Source of the DNA: Effusibacillus pohliae DSM 22757
GTDB taxonomy: Bacteria; Bacillota; Bacilli; Tumebacillales; Effusibacillaceae
Assembly: GCF_000376225.1 (NCBI RefSeq)
Contig: NZ_AQXL01000134.1
Coordinates: forward strand, 62,001-126,000
Reading direction: 5' to 3'
DNA: 64,000 nucleotides
Shown: positions 8,279 through 17,046 of the stretch, piece after piece
Layout of the letters: the number at the start of each line of letters is the position of its first letter
Numbering within the stretch: position 1 is the stretch's first letter
The notes under the pieces: model-generated
The model's input: the letters and a program-made list of their open reading frames with translations, nothing else
Databases searched by the model: none
What the model was told of the DNA's origin: nothing
Translations under genes and position numbers: made by a program

Positions 8279-9139
8279 ATGACGGAAAATGGCCGAACAA
8301 AAATGACGACCGTCAAGCTACAGGAGATGAAAGCAAATAAGCGGCGGATTTCGATGGTGACGGCGTATGACTATCCGACCGCCAGGGTGGTGGAAGAGGC
8401 GGGTGTCGACCTGATTTTGGTCGGGGATTCGCTCGGTATGGTCGTGTTGGGGCACGAAACGACGCTGCCGGTGACGATCGATGACATGGTGCACCATACA
8501 AAAGCGGTGAAGCGAGGCGCTCCCAATACGTTTGTGGTGGCTGACATGCCGTTTCTCTCCGCCCATGTCTCCATCGCCGAGACGGTCCGCAACGCCGGGT
8601 GCCTGATTCAGGAAGCGGGCGCTGATGCGGTGAAGCTCGAGGGCGGTCGCGAGATGCTGGAGGAGATTCGTGCACTGCTCAAGGCCAACATCCCGGTAAT
8701 GGGCCACTTGGGGCTAACGCCGCAGGCGGTCAACCGGCTGGGCGGCTTCAAATTGCAGGGGAAAGATGCGGAGAGCGCCAAGCGGATTTTGCATGATGCG
8801 ATCCTTTTGCAGGAAGCCGGTTGTTTCGCCATCGTCCTCGAACTGGTGCCGGCCCCGCTCGCTGAGATGATCTCGGAGCGGCTTTCCATTCCGACGATCG
8901 GGATTGGCGCCGGTGCGGGATGTGACGGACAGGTGCTGGTGATTCACGATCTGCTCGGCATCACGAATCAGTACATACCGAGGTTTGTCAAACAATATGC
9001 CGGATTGTACGAGACGATGGTCGATGCGGTCAGAACCTATGCGCAAGAGGTGCGCGAGGGAACGTTCCCGGGGCCGGACCACCAGTTTGGCATGAAAGAA
9101 GAAGTGATCGCCGCCTTGAAAAGGGAGCTGCAGCCATGA
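8279..9139 (+). CDS. panB: 3-methyl-2-oxobutanoate hydroxymethyltransferase
   Basis: PanB transfers a hydroxymethyl group from methylene-tetrahydrofolate to ketoisovalerate, making ketopantoate, the first step to pantothenate and CoA. The 286 residues show MVTAYDYPTARVVEEAG, LVGDSLGMVVLGHE (metal-binding Asp), EGG near residue 120 and GHLGLTPQ, all conserved in the family. The frame is open upstream to 8213, but the ATG at 8279 has a GGGAGA site and excludes the terminator sequence. It overlaps panC by the four bases ATGA, which indicates translational coupling. Confidence 0.95.
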   Translation: MTENGRTKMTTVKLQEMKANKRRISMVTAYDYPTARVVEEAGVDLILVGDSLGMVVLGHETTLPVTIDDMVHHTKAVKRGAPNTFVVADMPFLSAHVSIAETVRNAGCLIQEAGADAVKLEGGREMLEEIRALLKANIPVMGHLGLTPQAVNRLGGFKLQGKDAESAKRILHDAILLQEAGCFAIVLELVPAPLAEMISERLSIPTIGIGAGAGCDGQVLVIHDLLGITNQYIPRFVKQYAGLYETMVDAVRTYAQEVREGTFPGPDHQFGMKEEVIAALKRELQP

Positions 9140-9981
9140 AAATTATCCATACGATTCGAGAGATACGCGAGTATGTTAGGGAACAACGGACGCTTGGCAA
9201 AACGGTGGGATTGGTGCCGACGATGGGATCGCTGCACGATGGCCATCTGTCGCTCGCCCGGCAGGCGAAAGCGGAATGTGATGTGGCTGTCATGAGCATT
9301 TTCGTCAATCCGTTGCAATTCGGGCCGTCGGAAGATTATGACCGCTACCCGCGCAATCTGGAAGGAGATGCGAGGTTGGCGGAAACGGCCGGGGTCGATG
9401 CAATTTTCGCTCCGCCCGTGCACGAGATGTACCCGCAACCGCAGATGACGTTTGTCGATGTGGAAGGGCTGACGGAAAATCTGTGCGGTGCGTCGCGGCC
9501 GGGCCATTTTCGCGGCGTGGCGACGGTGGTCACGAAGCTGTTCAATATCGTGCAGCCGGACAAGGCGTTCTTTGGGCAAAAAGACGCGCAACAGGTGCGC
9601 GTGATTGAACAGATGGTGCAGGATCTGAACATTCCGGTGCAAATCGTGCCTTGTCCGATCGTCCGGGAAGCGGACGGTCTGGCGATGAGTTCGCGCAACG
9701 TCTATTTGTCACCGGAGGAGAGGCGGCAGGCGCTGGCGATCTATCGCGCCTTGCAGGCGGCGGAAGCGATGTTCGGCGCAGGGGAACGCTCCGCTGACGC
9801 CATTCGGGAACAGGTCCGATCGATCATCGAAGCGGAACCGCTGGCAGAAGTCGATTACATCAAAATCGTCGATCTGCAGACGCTATCCGATACCAGCCTG
9901 ATCGACCGCGACTGCTTGCTGGCAGTGGCCGTCCGGTTCGGCGGAACCCGTCTGATTGACAATGTGATCTTGCGTCCGTAA
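9136..9981 (+). CDS. panC: Pantothenate synthetase
   Basis: PanC joins pantoate and beta-alanine with ATP through a pantoyl-adenylate. The 281 residues contain [14 protein letters not shown] (the HxGH-type ATP motif), [26 protein letters not shown] near residue 150 and the MSSRN (KMSKS-equivalent) segment. It lies between panB (four-base overlap) and panD in a complete panBCD operon, so ketoisovalerate and aspartate branches meet here. Confidence 0.96.
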   Translation: MKIIHTIREIREYVREQRTLGKTVGLVPTMGSLHDGHLSLARQAKAECDVAVMSIFVNPLQFGPSEDYDRYPRNLEGDARLAETAGVDAIFAPPVHEMYPQPQMTFVDVEGLTENLCGASRPGHFRGVATVVTKLFNIVQPDKAFFGQKDAQQVRVIEQMVQDLNIPVQIVPCPIVREADGLAMSSRNVYLSPEERRQALAIYRALQAAEAMFGAGERSADAIREQVRSIIEAEPLAEVDYIKIVDLQTLSDTSLIDRDCLLAVAVRFGGTRLIDNVILRP

Positions 9982-10019
9982 CACCCAAAGGGGACAAGTT
10001 ACGCAAGGGGGAGTCGTCC

Positions 10020-10406
10020 ATGTACAGAATGATGATGAAATCGAAACTGCATCGTGCCACGGTGACGGAAGCGAACTTGAACTATGTCGGTTCGATTACG
10101 ATCGACCAGGACCTGATGGAGGCGGCCGACATCCTGGAGAATGAAAAAGTGCAGATCGTCAACAACAACAACGGCGCCCGGTTTGAAACGTATGTGATCG
10201 CCGGGCCGCGCGGTTCGGGCACGATCTGCCTGAATGGCGCGGCTGCTCGCTTGGTGCAGCCGGGCGACACGGTGATCATCATCTCGTATGCGATGCTGGA
10301 AGAAGCGGAAGCTCGCAAGCACCAGCCGGTCGTCGTGCTGCTCAACCCGGACAACACGATCCAGGACCTGATTCGGGAAACGCACGGTGCAACTGCCACC
10401 GTTTGA
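10020..10406 (+). CDS. panD: Aspartate 1-decarboxylase (proenzyme)
   Basis: PanD decarboxylates aspartate to beta-alanine for pantothenate synthesis. The 128-residue proenzyme carries the self-cleavage site YVGSITID, with Gly24-Ser25; Ser25 becomes the pyruvoyl cofactor of the alpha chain. The [20 protein letters not shown] segment near residue 75 is also typical. The ATG at 10020 follows an AAGGGGGAG site. It is the last gene of the pan operon; a terminator lies about 160 bases downstream. Confidence 0.96.
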   Translation: MYRMMMKSKLHRATVTEANLNYVGSITIDQDLMEAADILENEKVQIVNNNNGARFETYVIAGPRGSGTICLNGAAARLVQPGDTVIIISYAMLEEAEARKHQPVVVLLNPDNTIQDLIRETHGATATV

Positions 10407-10564
10407 ACAAGTCACCGCCCTCGCCCCGCGCCTGTTCAGCAGCAAATGAAGCAGAATCGCAGACACTGAAATGGCCAGAGGCGGGTGGACATCGATCCGG
10501 ATGGGGGAAGAACCGACTCGCGAATCTAGTGGTTTCCACAGTGACAGCCGGGGCGAACCAGCCG

Positions 10565-10592
10565 AGCCGCACTCGCAGGAGTGCGGCTTTTT
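10565..10592 (+). terminator. Rho-independent terminator of the pan operon
   Basis: The stem AGCCGCACTC/GAGTGCGGCT (10565-10574 and 10579-10588) with loop GCAG is followed by five T. It closes panBCD. Confidence 0.88.
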
Positions 10593-10650
10593 GATCACGG
10601 ATGATCAACTCGGCGTTGCCTGCACGGACGCAGGCGCTTTTAGCCGAGTT
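10589..10650. repeat. Repeated TTGATCA hairpin followed by a two-tier inverted repeat
   Basis: Immediately after the T tract lies TTGATCACGGATGATCAA, a perfect 7-bp inverted repeat. Nearly the same 24-base segment recurs after the terminator at 43541-43572. Next comes an outer inverted repeat AACTCGGC/GCCGAGTT (10607-10614 and 10643-10650) enclosing an inner GCCTGC/GCAGGC. The remaining bases from 10407 to 10564 hold no gene that I can see. Confidence 0.6.
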
Positions 10651-10706
10651 TCCGTATAGAAAAAGGGAGTTGCTGCAAACTAACGGCAGAGTGAAGGAGG
10701 CGGAGG

Positions 10707-12167
10707 ATGCGCATGTTTGATAAGCCGTTTGAGCAGTTGTTTCGGGCGCTGCAACGGATCGAGCAACAGTTGATGACGGCCGGTCCGGACGAAAAGCGGA
10801 TTTTGCGGGAAGAACTGATCGCCCTCCGCTCCGTTTGCGACCGGTTTGTGGAAAAATGGTTGTCGTTCGAAGAAAAAATCGCCGCGCTGTCGGAGTTTTT
10901 CGGACTGGACATCGACGTGTTCGAAACACCGAAACCCCAAGCGCCGCCATTGCCCACCAAACAGGCGGATATGCAGCCGGTTCCCGTGCTGCCGAAACCG
11001 GATGAGGAGCAGATGATCCGCTCGTTTCGCAAGGGGCTCGGCTATTTTGATCTGTTGATGTTCCCGGATGCGATTCGCGAACTGGAACGGGTTGTCGAGT
11101 TGGACCAACAGTTTACGGTCGCCCGCTTGTATTTGGCGTTCGGGTATGTGGGCAAACGGGAGTACGACAAGGCGAAACAGCATTTGAACCGGGTGGCGGC
11201 GGAGGCGAACGACCCGTTCTTGCTGGCGGCTGTTCATCATACGTACGGCCATCTGTACGCGGAGAACGGGGATTTTGCCAGGGCGGCCGAAGAGTTTAAA
11301 CAGGCGGCCGAATCGATGCAGGATCTGCGGGATGTGTTTTTTAACCTGGGAGTCTGCCAGTACAACCAAAAACAATATCACGACGCGCTCGCCTCGTTTC
11401 TTGTCGCATTGGAGCAGAATCCGGACGACTGGGAGGCGGAACGGATCGTCTCCCTGCTTTGGCAGAAGCTGGGCTCACCGGACAAAGCGTATGAACATAT
11501 CGAGAAGGCATATAAGCTGAACTCATCGAATTGCGACATCCTGGTACAGTTCGCGGACCTTGCGTTGCAGCGGGGACAATACGACCTGGCCCGTGCGTTG
11601 TATAACAAAGCTCGCGCATTTTATCCCGCAGCGGCCCGTCCGTTCGGCGGTCTCGGCTGGTTGGCGATGCGGGAGGCCGAGTTCGGGCAGGCGATGCTCT
11701 ATTTCAAAAAACAGCTGACTCTCGCTCCGTCCGACCTGCAAGCGAAGCTGAATCTTGGCTGGGCGGCACTGCTCGGGGGCGACATCGACAAAGCGGATGA
11801 AGTGTTCGCGCTGTTGCTGGCGGAGATACCGGATTCTGCATCCGTAAAAATCGGCATGGCGCGCGTATTGCAAATGCGAAACAAACAGGAGGAGGCCCAC
11901 CGGTTATTGCAATCGGTTGTCCAATTGAACGATCCGCAGGATCGGCTGCTTGGTCACATGCAAATCGGTCGGCTGGCGTTGGAGCAAGGCAACTATGCGG
12001 CGGCGATCGAGCAATTTGCACAAGCGCTGCAGCTTGACGGCAATTGCATTGAGGGCTGGTTTTACAAAGCGCTGGCCCATACGGGTCTAGGCGAAACAGA
12101 TGCGGCTGACCAGTGTTGGCAGCGCTGCCGGCAGGCAACCGCCAAACGGATGGAGGCGAGCGTGTAA
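10707..12167 (+). CDS. Tetratricopeptide repeat protein
   Basis: The 486-residue soluble protein has a helical N-terminal part (about residues 1-90) with a short proline-rich linker, then tandem TPR units from about residue 105 to the end. Recognisable units include GYVGKREYDKAKQHLNRV, LGVCQYNQKQYHDALASF, GQYDLARALYNKARAFYP and EQGNYAAAIEQFAQALQLD. No signal peptide, membrane helix or enzymatic domain is visible, so a scaffold or adaptor role is likely. A strong AAGGAGG site precedes the ATG at 10707. It sits between panD and dinG, which are adjacent in B. subtilis, so it is an insertion into a conserved gene order. Its partner is unknown. Confidence 0.85.
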   Translation: MRMFDKPFEQLFRALQRIEQQLMTAGPDEKRILREELIALRSVCDRFVEKWLSFEEKIAALSEFFGLDIDVFETPKPQAPPLPTKQADMQPVPVLPKPDEEQMIRSFRKGLGYFDLLMFPDAIRELERVVELDQQFTVARLYLAFGYVGKREYDKAKQHLNRVAAEANDPFLLAAVHHTYGHLYAENGDFARAAEEFKQAAESMQDLRDVFFNLGVCQYNQKQYHDALASFLVALEQNPDDWEAERIVSLLWQKLGSPDKAYEHIEKAYKLNSSNCDILVQFADLALQRGQYDLARALYNKARAFYPAAARPFGGLGWLAMREAEFGQAMLYFKKQLTLAPSDLQAKLNLGWAALLGGDIDKADEVFALLLAEIPDSASVKIGMARVLQMRNKQEEAHRLLQSVVQLNDPQDRLLGHMQIGRLALEQGNYAAAIEQFAQALQLDGNCIEGWFYKALAHTGLGETDAADQCWQRCRQATAKRMEASV

Positions 12168-12251
12168 TCCGCATGCTTCCGTCTTTTTCTTGCAGGAGAA
12201 TCTCGTCTGCATGGAGAATTATATCAGGATTCTCTGTTTGAGGTGACGTGC

Positions 12252-15098
12252 ATGACAGTCCCTTATGTGGTGGTCGATCTTGAGACGACGGGCTTTTCGG
12301 CCGAGCGGGATTCGATTGTGGAAATCGGCGCCGTGCGGATTGAACAGGGCAAAATCGTCGATACATGGGCAACGTTTGTCGCCCAGGACAAACCGTTGCC
12401 CGCTTTCTGCAAGGAACTGACCGGCATTTCCGACGAAGACCTGGCGGGGGCACCTGCTCTGGAGGAAGCGATCAACCGGTTTCTGCAGTTTGCCGACGGT
12501 GCCGATTTGGTTGCGCATAACGCGTCATTTGACCTGTCGTTTCTCAACCGGGCGTCGGAGCAGTCCGGCTACTTGCCTTATGCCGGTACGTATGTGGATA
12601 CATGGGAACTCAGCCAGATTTTGTTGCCGCGGGAGCCGAGCTATTCGCTCGAGTCGCTCGCCAAGAGCCGCGGCATTGTGCACGGGCGTCCACACCGCGC
12701 CCTGTCCGATGCGTTGGCGACAGCGGAACTGTTTTTACAGCTGCTGGAGAAAGCCAGAAAGCTGCCGCTCTTGGTGCTGCAGCAGATCGAACAGTTGACG
12801 GCGGCGTCCGATTGGCCGATGCGCCATTTTTTTGCGTCATTGGCAAACGAACCGCTGCAACTGACGCAGACGGAGCCGCCGGACGATTGTGCGGTGATTC
12901 AGCAGTTGATGCACCGGCTGGTGCGGATCCCGGAACGCAAGCTGGAAGAGCGGGAACCAGTCGCGTTTGACAGCGAGATCGCAGCCACCATATTATCGGA
13001 AAACGGGCCGTTGGCCGCCAAGTACCCCGGCTACGAAGAACGGCCCTCGCAGCTGCAAATGGTGCGGGCGGTGGCCGACGCGCTGGCGGAGGGGCGCCAC
13101 CTGATCGTGGAGGCGGGTACCGGCACGGGAAAATCGCTCGCCTATCTGGTGCCGGCGATCCTGCACGCAGCCGCCACCGGCGAGCGGGTGGTGGTGGCGA
13201 CGCACACGATCAACCTGCAGGAACAGCTGAAACACCGGGATCTTCCCTTGCTGCAGGAGATTATGCCGGTGCCGTTCACCGCGTCCGTCTTGAAAGGCCG
13301 CAACAACTATGCCTGCCTGCGCAAAGTGGCGACCGGCATCAATTCGCAGGGGCTGATCGGCGATTGGAACGAGCGGTCATTTTACGTCCGCATGCTGACC
13401 TGGCTGATTGAAACGGAAGCGGGCGACCGGGAGGAGCTTAACCTGCAGGGGGCGCAAGCGGAGTATTGGAACCGGGTGGCGAGCGACAGCGACTCCTGCA
13501 TCGGCAAGAAATGCCCGTGGTTTCGCAACTGTTACTATTTCCGCAACCGGTCGGCGGCTGAGCAGGCGGACGTGGTGATCACCAACCATTCGCTGATTTT
13601 TGCCGACATCAAGTCGGAACATCGCGTGCTACCGCCATACGACCGGTTGATCATAGACGAGGCCCATCATCTTGAGGATGAAGCGACCAAACATCTGGGC
13701 GAGGATGTGAACTATTTTCAGGTGGCGGGCGCGTTCAACCGGCTGGTGCGCGACAGCCGGCAAGGCTTGCTGCCGCAGTTGCGGACAACGATCGGGCTGC
13801 ACCCGCAGTTCGCCCCGATGGCCAACCTGCTCGACCAGATGGCCGGAAAGCTGGCGGAGCTGCGACATCATTTGGACGAGACGTTCAGCTTGCTGCAGCA
13901 GTTTGCGCTCGACCTGTCGGAAAAAAGTGAAGCGGGCAGATCGACGCTGCGCCTGCGCAAGGAACATCTCGAACTGCCGGCGTGGCAGGCGATCCTTTCC
14001 GCCTATGAAAATCTGCAAACGGAAGCGGCGTCCCTCCACAATCTGATGTCGAAACTGGAGCTGACAGCGTCCGATTTTGCAGATGATCACCAAATCGCGG
14101 GGCTGATCACCGACATCGGCGGCCAGGTGCAGGAAATCGACCGGCGGATGCTGACGATGGCCCGATTTTTTCGGGAAACCGATCCCGAATCGACGGTGCT
14201 GTGGCTGGAAGCGGAGGACAAAGCGGGGCGGCCGTTTGTAAGCCTGTATATGGCGCCCGTTCACGTCGGGCCGCTGCTGCAGGAGAAGCTGTTTGACAAA
14301 AAAGACTCGGTCGTGCTGGCATCAGCTACGATCGCGGTGAACCAGGGGTTCTCCTATATCATGGAGCGGCTCGGTTTGCGGAGGGCGGAAGAGGAAGGAC
14401 GGCTTCGCACGTTGCAGGTCGAGTCGCCGTTTGATTACAAACATCAGGCGTTGCTGTGCATTCCAACCGATGTGACGCCTGTGAAAGGGGTGTCGGAGCA
14501 GGTGTTCGTCGATTCGCTTTGCGAATCGATCACGACGCTCGCCCGCATCTCGAACGGCCGCATGCTTGTGCTGTTCACCTCGCACAGGATGCTGCGGGAC
14601 ACGTACCTGAAAGTGAAACCGAAGCTGGCGGAACATAACATCCGCGTGTTTGCGCACGGCGTCGATTCGTCTTCCCGTGTCCGCCTGGTCCATCAGTTCA
14701 AACAGGAGGAGCGGGCGGTGCTGTTCGGGGCCAATTCGTTTTGGGAAGGAGTGGACATTCCGGGCGACGATCTGTCGTGTCTGGTGATCGTCCGGCTGCC
14801 GTTCTGGCCGCCCAACCATCCGATCGCGGAAGCGAGAACGGAAGCGCTAGAGCGGCAAGGACGCAACCCGTTTATGGAATACTCGGTGCCGCAGGCGATC
14901 GTCCGCTTCAAGCAAGGGTTTGGCCGGCTGATCCGCTCGAAAAAAGATGTCGGGGCGATCGTCGTCTACGACCGGCGGCTGGTCGACGCCCGCTACGGCA
15001 GGCATTTTCTGCAATCGTTGCCCAATCCTTGGATCTACCGGGGGCCTGAGAGAGAAGTGTTGAAACTGGTCTACAACTGGCTGAAACGAGAAACATAA
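12252..15098 (+). CDS. dinG: ATP-dependent helicase DinG with N-terminal 3'-5' exonuclease domain
   Basis: Residues 1-170 are a DEDD exonuclease domain of the DnaQ/PolC epsilon type (VDLETTGF, HNASFDLSFLNRA, HRALSDALATAE). The rest is an XPD/DinG-type superfamily 2 helicase with Walker A AGTGTGKS (about residues 288-295), a DEAHH box (IIDEAHHLEDEA) and a C-terminal GFGRLIR motif VI. Four cysteines at 355, 416, 421 and 427 lie where XPD-family helicases bind a 4Fe-4S cluster. The ATG at 12252 has a GAGGTGA site; a GTG at 12243 is in frame. It follows the TPR gene by 84 bases. It probably acts on recombination or repair intermediates. Confidence 0.92.
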   Translation: MTVPYVVVDLETTGFSAERDSIVEIGAVRIEQGKIVDTWATFVAQDKPLPAFCKELTGISDEDLAGAPALEEAINRFLQFADGADLVAHNASFDLSFLNRASEQSGYLPYAGTYVDTWELSQILLPREPSYSLESLAKSRGIVHGRPHRALSDALATAELFLQLLEKARKLPLLVLQQIEQLTAASDWPMRHFFASLANEPLQLTQTEPPDDCAVIQQLMHRLVRIPERKLEEREPVAFDSEIAATILSENGPLAAKYPGYEERPSQLQMVRAVADALAEGRHLIVEAGTGTGKSLAYLVPAILHAAATGERVVVATHTINLQEQLKHRDLPLLQEIMPVPFTASVLKGRNNYACLRKVATGINSQGLIGDWNERSFYVRMLTWLIETEAGDREELNLQGAQAEYWNRVASDSDSCIGKKCPWFRNCYYFRNRSAAEQADVVITNHSLIFADIKSEHRVLPPYDRLIIDEAHHLEDEATKHLGEDVNYFQVAGAFNRLVRDSRQGLLPQLRTTIGLHPQFAPMANLLDQMAGKLAELRHHLDETFSLLQQFALDLSEKSEAGRSTLRLRKEHLELPAWQAILSAYENLQTEAASLHNLMSKLELTASDFADDHQIAGLITDIGGQVQEIDRRMLTMARFFRETDPESTVLWLEAEDKAGRPFVSLYMAPVHVGPLLQEKLFDKKDSVVLASATIAVNQGFSYIMERLGLRRAEEEGRLRTLQVESPFDYKHQALLCIPTDVTPVKGVSEQVFVDSLCESITTLARISNGRMLVLFTSHRMLRDTYLKVKPKLAEHNIRVFAHGVDSSSRVRLVHQFKQEERAVLFGANSFWEGVDIPGDDLSCLVIVRLPFWPPNHPIAEARTEALERQGRNPFMEYSVPQAIVRFKQGFGRLIRSKKDVGAIVVYDRRLVDARYGRHFLQSLPNPWIYRGPEREVLKLVYNWLKRET

Positions 15099-15196
15099 AG
15101 TGAACCGGCCGTTCATATACATGTCCCAGATGGCGAGGGACATGACACGCAAATCGCGCTGAAACGAAAATGGACGATGTGGCTGTTGATTGCATA

Positions 15197-15226
15197 TTGA
15201 CGTCCGTTTTCTGTTTCCCCTAAGAT
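15197..15226 (+). promoter_or_regulatory. Sigma-A promoter of rex
   Basis: TTGACG (15197-15202) and TAAGAT (15221-15226) are 18 bases apart. A 13-base palindrome AATAAGGCTTATT follows at 15232-15244. I do not see a clear Rex box. Confidence 0.55.
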
Positions 15227-15274
15227 GAAGTAATAAGGCTTATTTTTGAATTTCGTGACAGCTTGGAGGTCAGG

Positions 15275-15895
15275 ATGAAAACTCCCAAAATTTCAGAAGC
15301 GGTGATTCGTCGCCTCCCGGTTTACTTACGTTACCTGCAGCACTTGCGGGATCTGAACATCACCACCGTATCGTCGCATGAACTGGGCCAAAACCTCGAC
15401 ATCAACCCGGCTCAAATTCGCAAAGACCTGGCTTATTTCGGCGAATTCGGCCGCAAAGGGATCGGCTATGACGTGCAATATTTGATCGAAAAAATCAAGC
15501 AAATTCTAAAATTGGACAGGCGTCTCAACGTCGCGCTGGTGGGAGCCGGCAACCTCGGTACCGCGCTGTCCAACTATAACCGTTACACCAACGAGAAACT
15601 GAAAATCGTCGCGATCTTCGACGCGGCGGAAGAAAAAATCGGCAGCAAAGTGGGCTCGCTCGATGTTTTGCCAGTGGAGTTGCTGCCGCAAGTGGTGAAG
15701 GAACTGGACATCAAGATGGGGATCATCACCGTTCCGGCGGCGGAAGCGCAGAAAGTGGCCGACCAGATGGTGAAAGCGGGGATCAAGGGGATTCTCAATT
15801 TTGCGCCGGTCATCCTGCGGGTGCCGGCTGACATCCCGATCCGCAACGCCGACGTGACGACAGAACTGGAATCGCTTGCCTATTATGTGGAGTAA
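15275..15895 (+). CDS. rex: Redox-sensing transcriptional repressor Rex
   Basis: Rex senses the NADH/NAD ratio and represses fermentation and respiration genes when NADH is low. The 206 residues show the N-terminal winged helix (SSHELGQNLDINPAQIRKDL, conserved Y-F-G-E-F-G-x-G motif) and the Rossmann NADH-binding domain with ALVGAGNLGTAL near residue 88. The C-terminal ITVPA and GILNFAPV segments are also present. The reading frame begins at a TTG at 15263, but the ATG at 15275 is directly behind GGAGGTCAGG and is the true start. It is monocistronic, with its own promoter and terminator. Confidence 0.96.
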   Translation: MKTPKISEAVIRRLPVYLRYLQHLRDLNITTVSSHELGQNLDINPAQIRKDLAYFGEFGRKGIGYDVQYLIEKIKQILKLDRRLNVALVGAGNLGTALSNYNRYTNEKLKIVAIFDAAEEKIGSKVGSLDVLPVELLPQVVKELDIKMGIITVPAAEAQKVADQMVKAGIKGILNFAPVILRVPADIPIRNADVTTELESLAYYVE

Positions 15896-15913
15896 TCATT
15901 GGTCCGTCAACGG

Positions 15914-15951
15914 GGACCATGCAATGAGGGGCCTGCGGATGGTCCTTTTTT
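15914..15951 (+). terminator. Rho-independent terminator of rex
   Basis: GGACCAT (15914-15920) pairs with ATGGTCC (15939-15945), followed by six T. A competing hairpin with GGTCC at 15901 is possible. Confidence 0.75.
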
Positions 15952-15963
15952 GTTGACTTTTTT

Positions 15964-15973
15964 GGGTACACTA
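15964..15973 (+). promoter_or_regulatory. Candidate forespore (sigma-F/G) -10 element upstream of the DNA ligase
   Basis: GGGTACACTA matches GGNNANAMTR at every defined position. The -35 region is poor. It lies about 30 bases before the ligase start. Confidence 0.3.
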
Positions 15974-16001
15974 GCGGTGATACCGCATGAGGTGACGGAT
16001 C

Positions 16002-16946
16002 ATGAAACCGATCGTGCCGATGGAACCGAAAAGCAGCAAGACAATTCCGGGCGGAAAAGAGTGGATCGCCCAGGTGAAGTGGGACGGAGTTCGCCTCCTC
16101 GCTTACTATGACGGCAAGCAGGTCCGCCTTTACAACAGAAAACGGAACGAACGCACTTTCCACTATCCGGAACTGACCGACATCCGCCGCTACTGCAGTG
16201 CACAATCGGTCATCCTGGACGGAGAGGTGATTTCACTGGGCGCGGACGGCAAGCCTTCTTTCCGGGAAGTCATGCGCAGGGACGGCATCCGCCGGTTGGA
16301 AAAAGTGGCACAAGTACGGAAGGCGGTGCCCGTCACCTATATGATTTTCGATCTGATCCATTATAACGGCGAGTGGGTCGACCGGCGGCCTTTCAGGGAG
16401 AGAACGGAGCTGCTGGCAAGCATCATCACTCCCGGCCGGCATGTTCAGCTGGTCGATTCGCACAATGACGGCCAAACATTGTTTGATGTGATTCGGCAGC
16501 ATGGGATGGAAGGGATCGTGGTAAAGAAAACCGCTTCCCTCTATGCGATCGGCGAGACAAGCGATGCGTGGCTGAAGGTGAAAAACTATCGTGATCTGAT
16601 CGCGGTGATCGGCGGATTTACATTAAACGGCGGCACTGTCAATGCCGTGCTGTTGGGGCTATACGACGAAGCCGGGCAACTGTGGTATATCGGCCATACG
16701 GGAACCGGAAAATTGTCGCATGAGGATTGGAGGAAACTGACCGAACGGCTGCAACGGCTGACCACGCGCGAACGGCCCTTTGTCAATCTGCCGGAACGAC
16801 ACGCGGACGCCCATTGGGTTCGGCCGCGGCTGACGGCGAAGGTCCAATTTGCGGAATGGACGGAAGGCGGTTGCCTGCGCCACCCTTCCATCCAGGCGTT
16901 TGTTGACGCCCCGCCGGAAGCATGCATATTTGGACAGTCAGGTTGA
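16002..16946 (+). CDS. ATP-dependent DNA ligase (LigD ligase-domain type)
   Basis: This 314-residue enzyme seals DNA nicks with ATP. The adenylation motif KWDGVR places the nucleophile at Lys26. Motif III (YMIFDLIHYNG), motif IV (EGIVVKK) and motif V (WLKVKN) follow, then an OB-fold domain to the end with RPRLTAKVQFAEWT. Length and composition match the ligase domain of LigD rather than a replicative ligase. In most bacilli the polymerase/primase domain is fused to it; here that domain is a separate gene at 20334, three genes away. A GAGGTGA site precedes the ATG. A likely role is non-homologous end joining, probably in spores. Confidence 0.9.
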   Translation: MKPIVPMEPKSSKTIPGGKEWIAQVKWDGVRLLAYYDGKQVRLYNRKRNERTFHYPELTDIRRYCSAQSVILDGEVISLGADGKPSFREVMRRDGIRRLEKVAQVRKAVPVTYMIFDLIHYNGEWVDRRPFRERTELLASIITPGRHVQLVDSHNDGQTLFDVIRQHGMEGIVVKKTASLYAIGETSDAWLKVKNYRDLIAVIGGFTLNGGTVNAVLLGLYDEAGQLWYIGHTGTGKLSHEDWRKLTERLQRLTTRERPFVNLPERHADAHWVRPRLTAKVQFAEWTEGGCLRHPSIQAFVDAPPEACIFGQSG

Positions 16947-16979
16947 AAAAAATGCCAACCGCCTGCTGCCCCTGCCGAT

Positions 16980-17010
16980 TCATAATCGGTTCTGCAATCG
17001 CCCATACTTA
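16980..17010 (+). promoter_or_regulatory. Candidate sigma-G promoter of the alpha/beta hydrolase
   Basis: TCATA (16980-16984), 18 bases, then CATACTTA (17003-17010) closely fits the sigma-G pattern GYATR-N18-CATNMTA, with one mismatch in each element. Confidence 0.4.
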
Positions 17011-17046
17011 CTGTGTGCGCAAAACACCATGAAGGAGCCTGGCAGC

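Noticed and set aside
6711-8300. 529-codon minus-strand frame across cca and birA
   Set aside because: Antisense of two clear enzymes; low-complexity composition and no motif.
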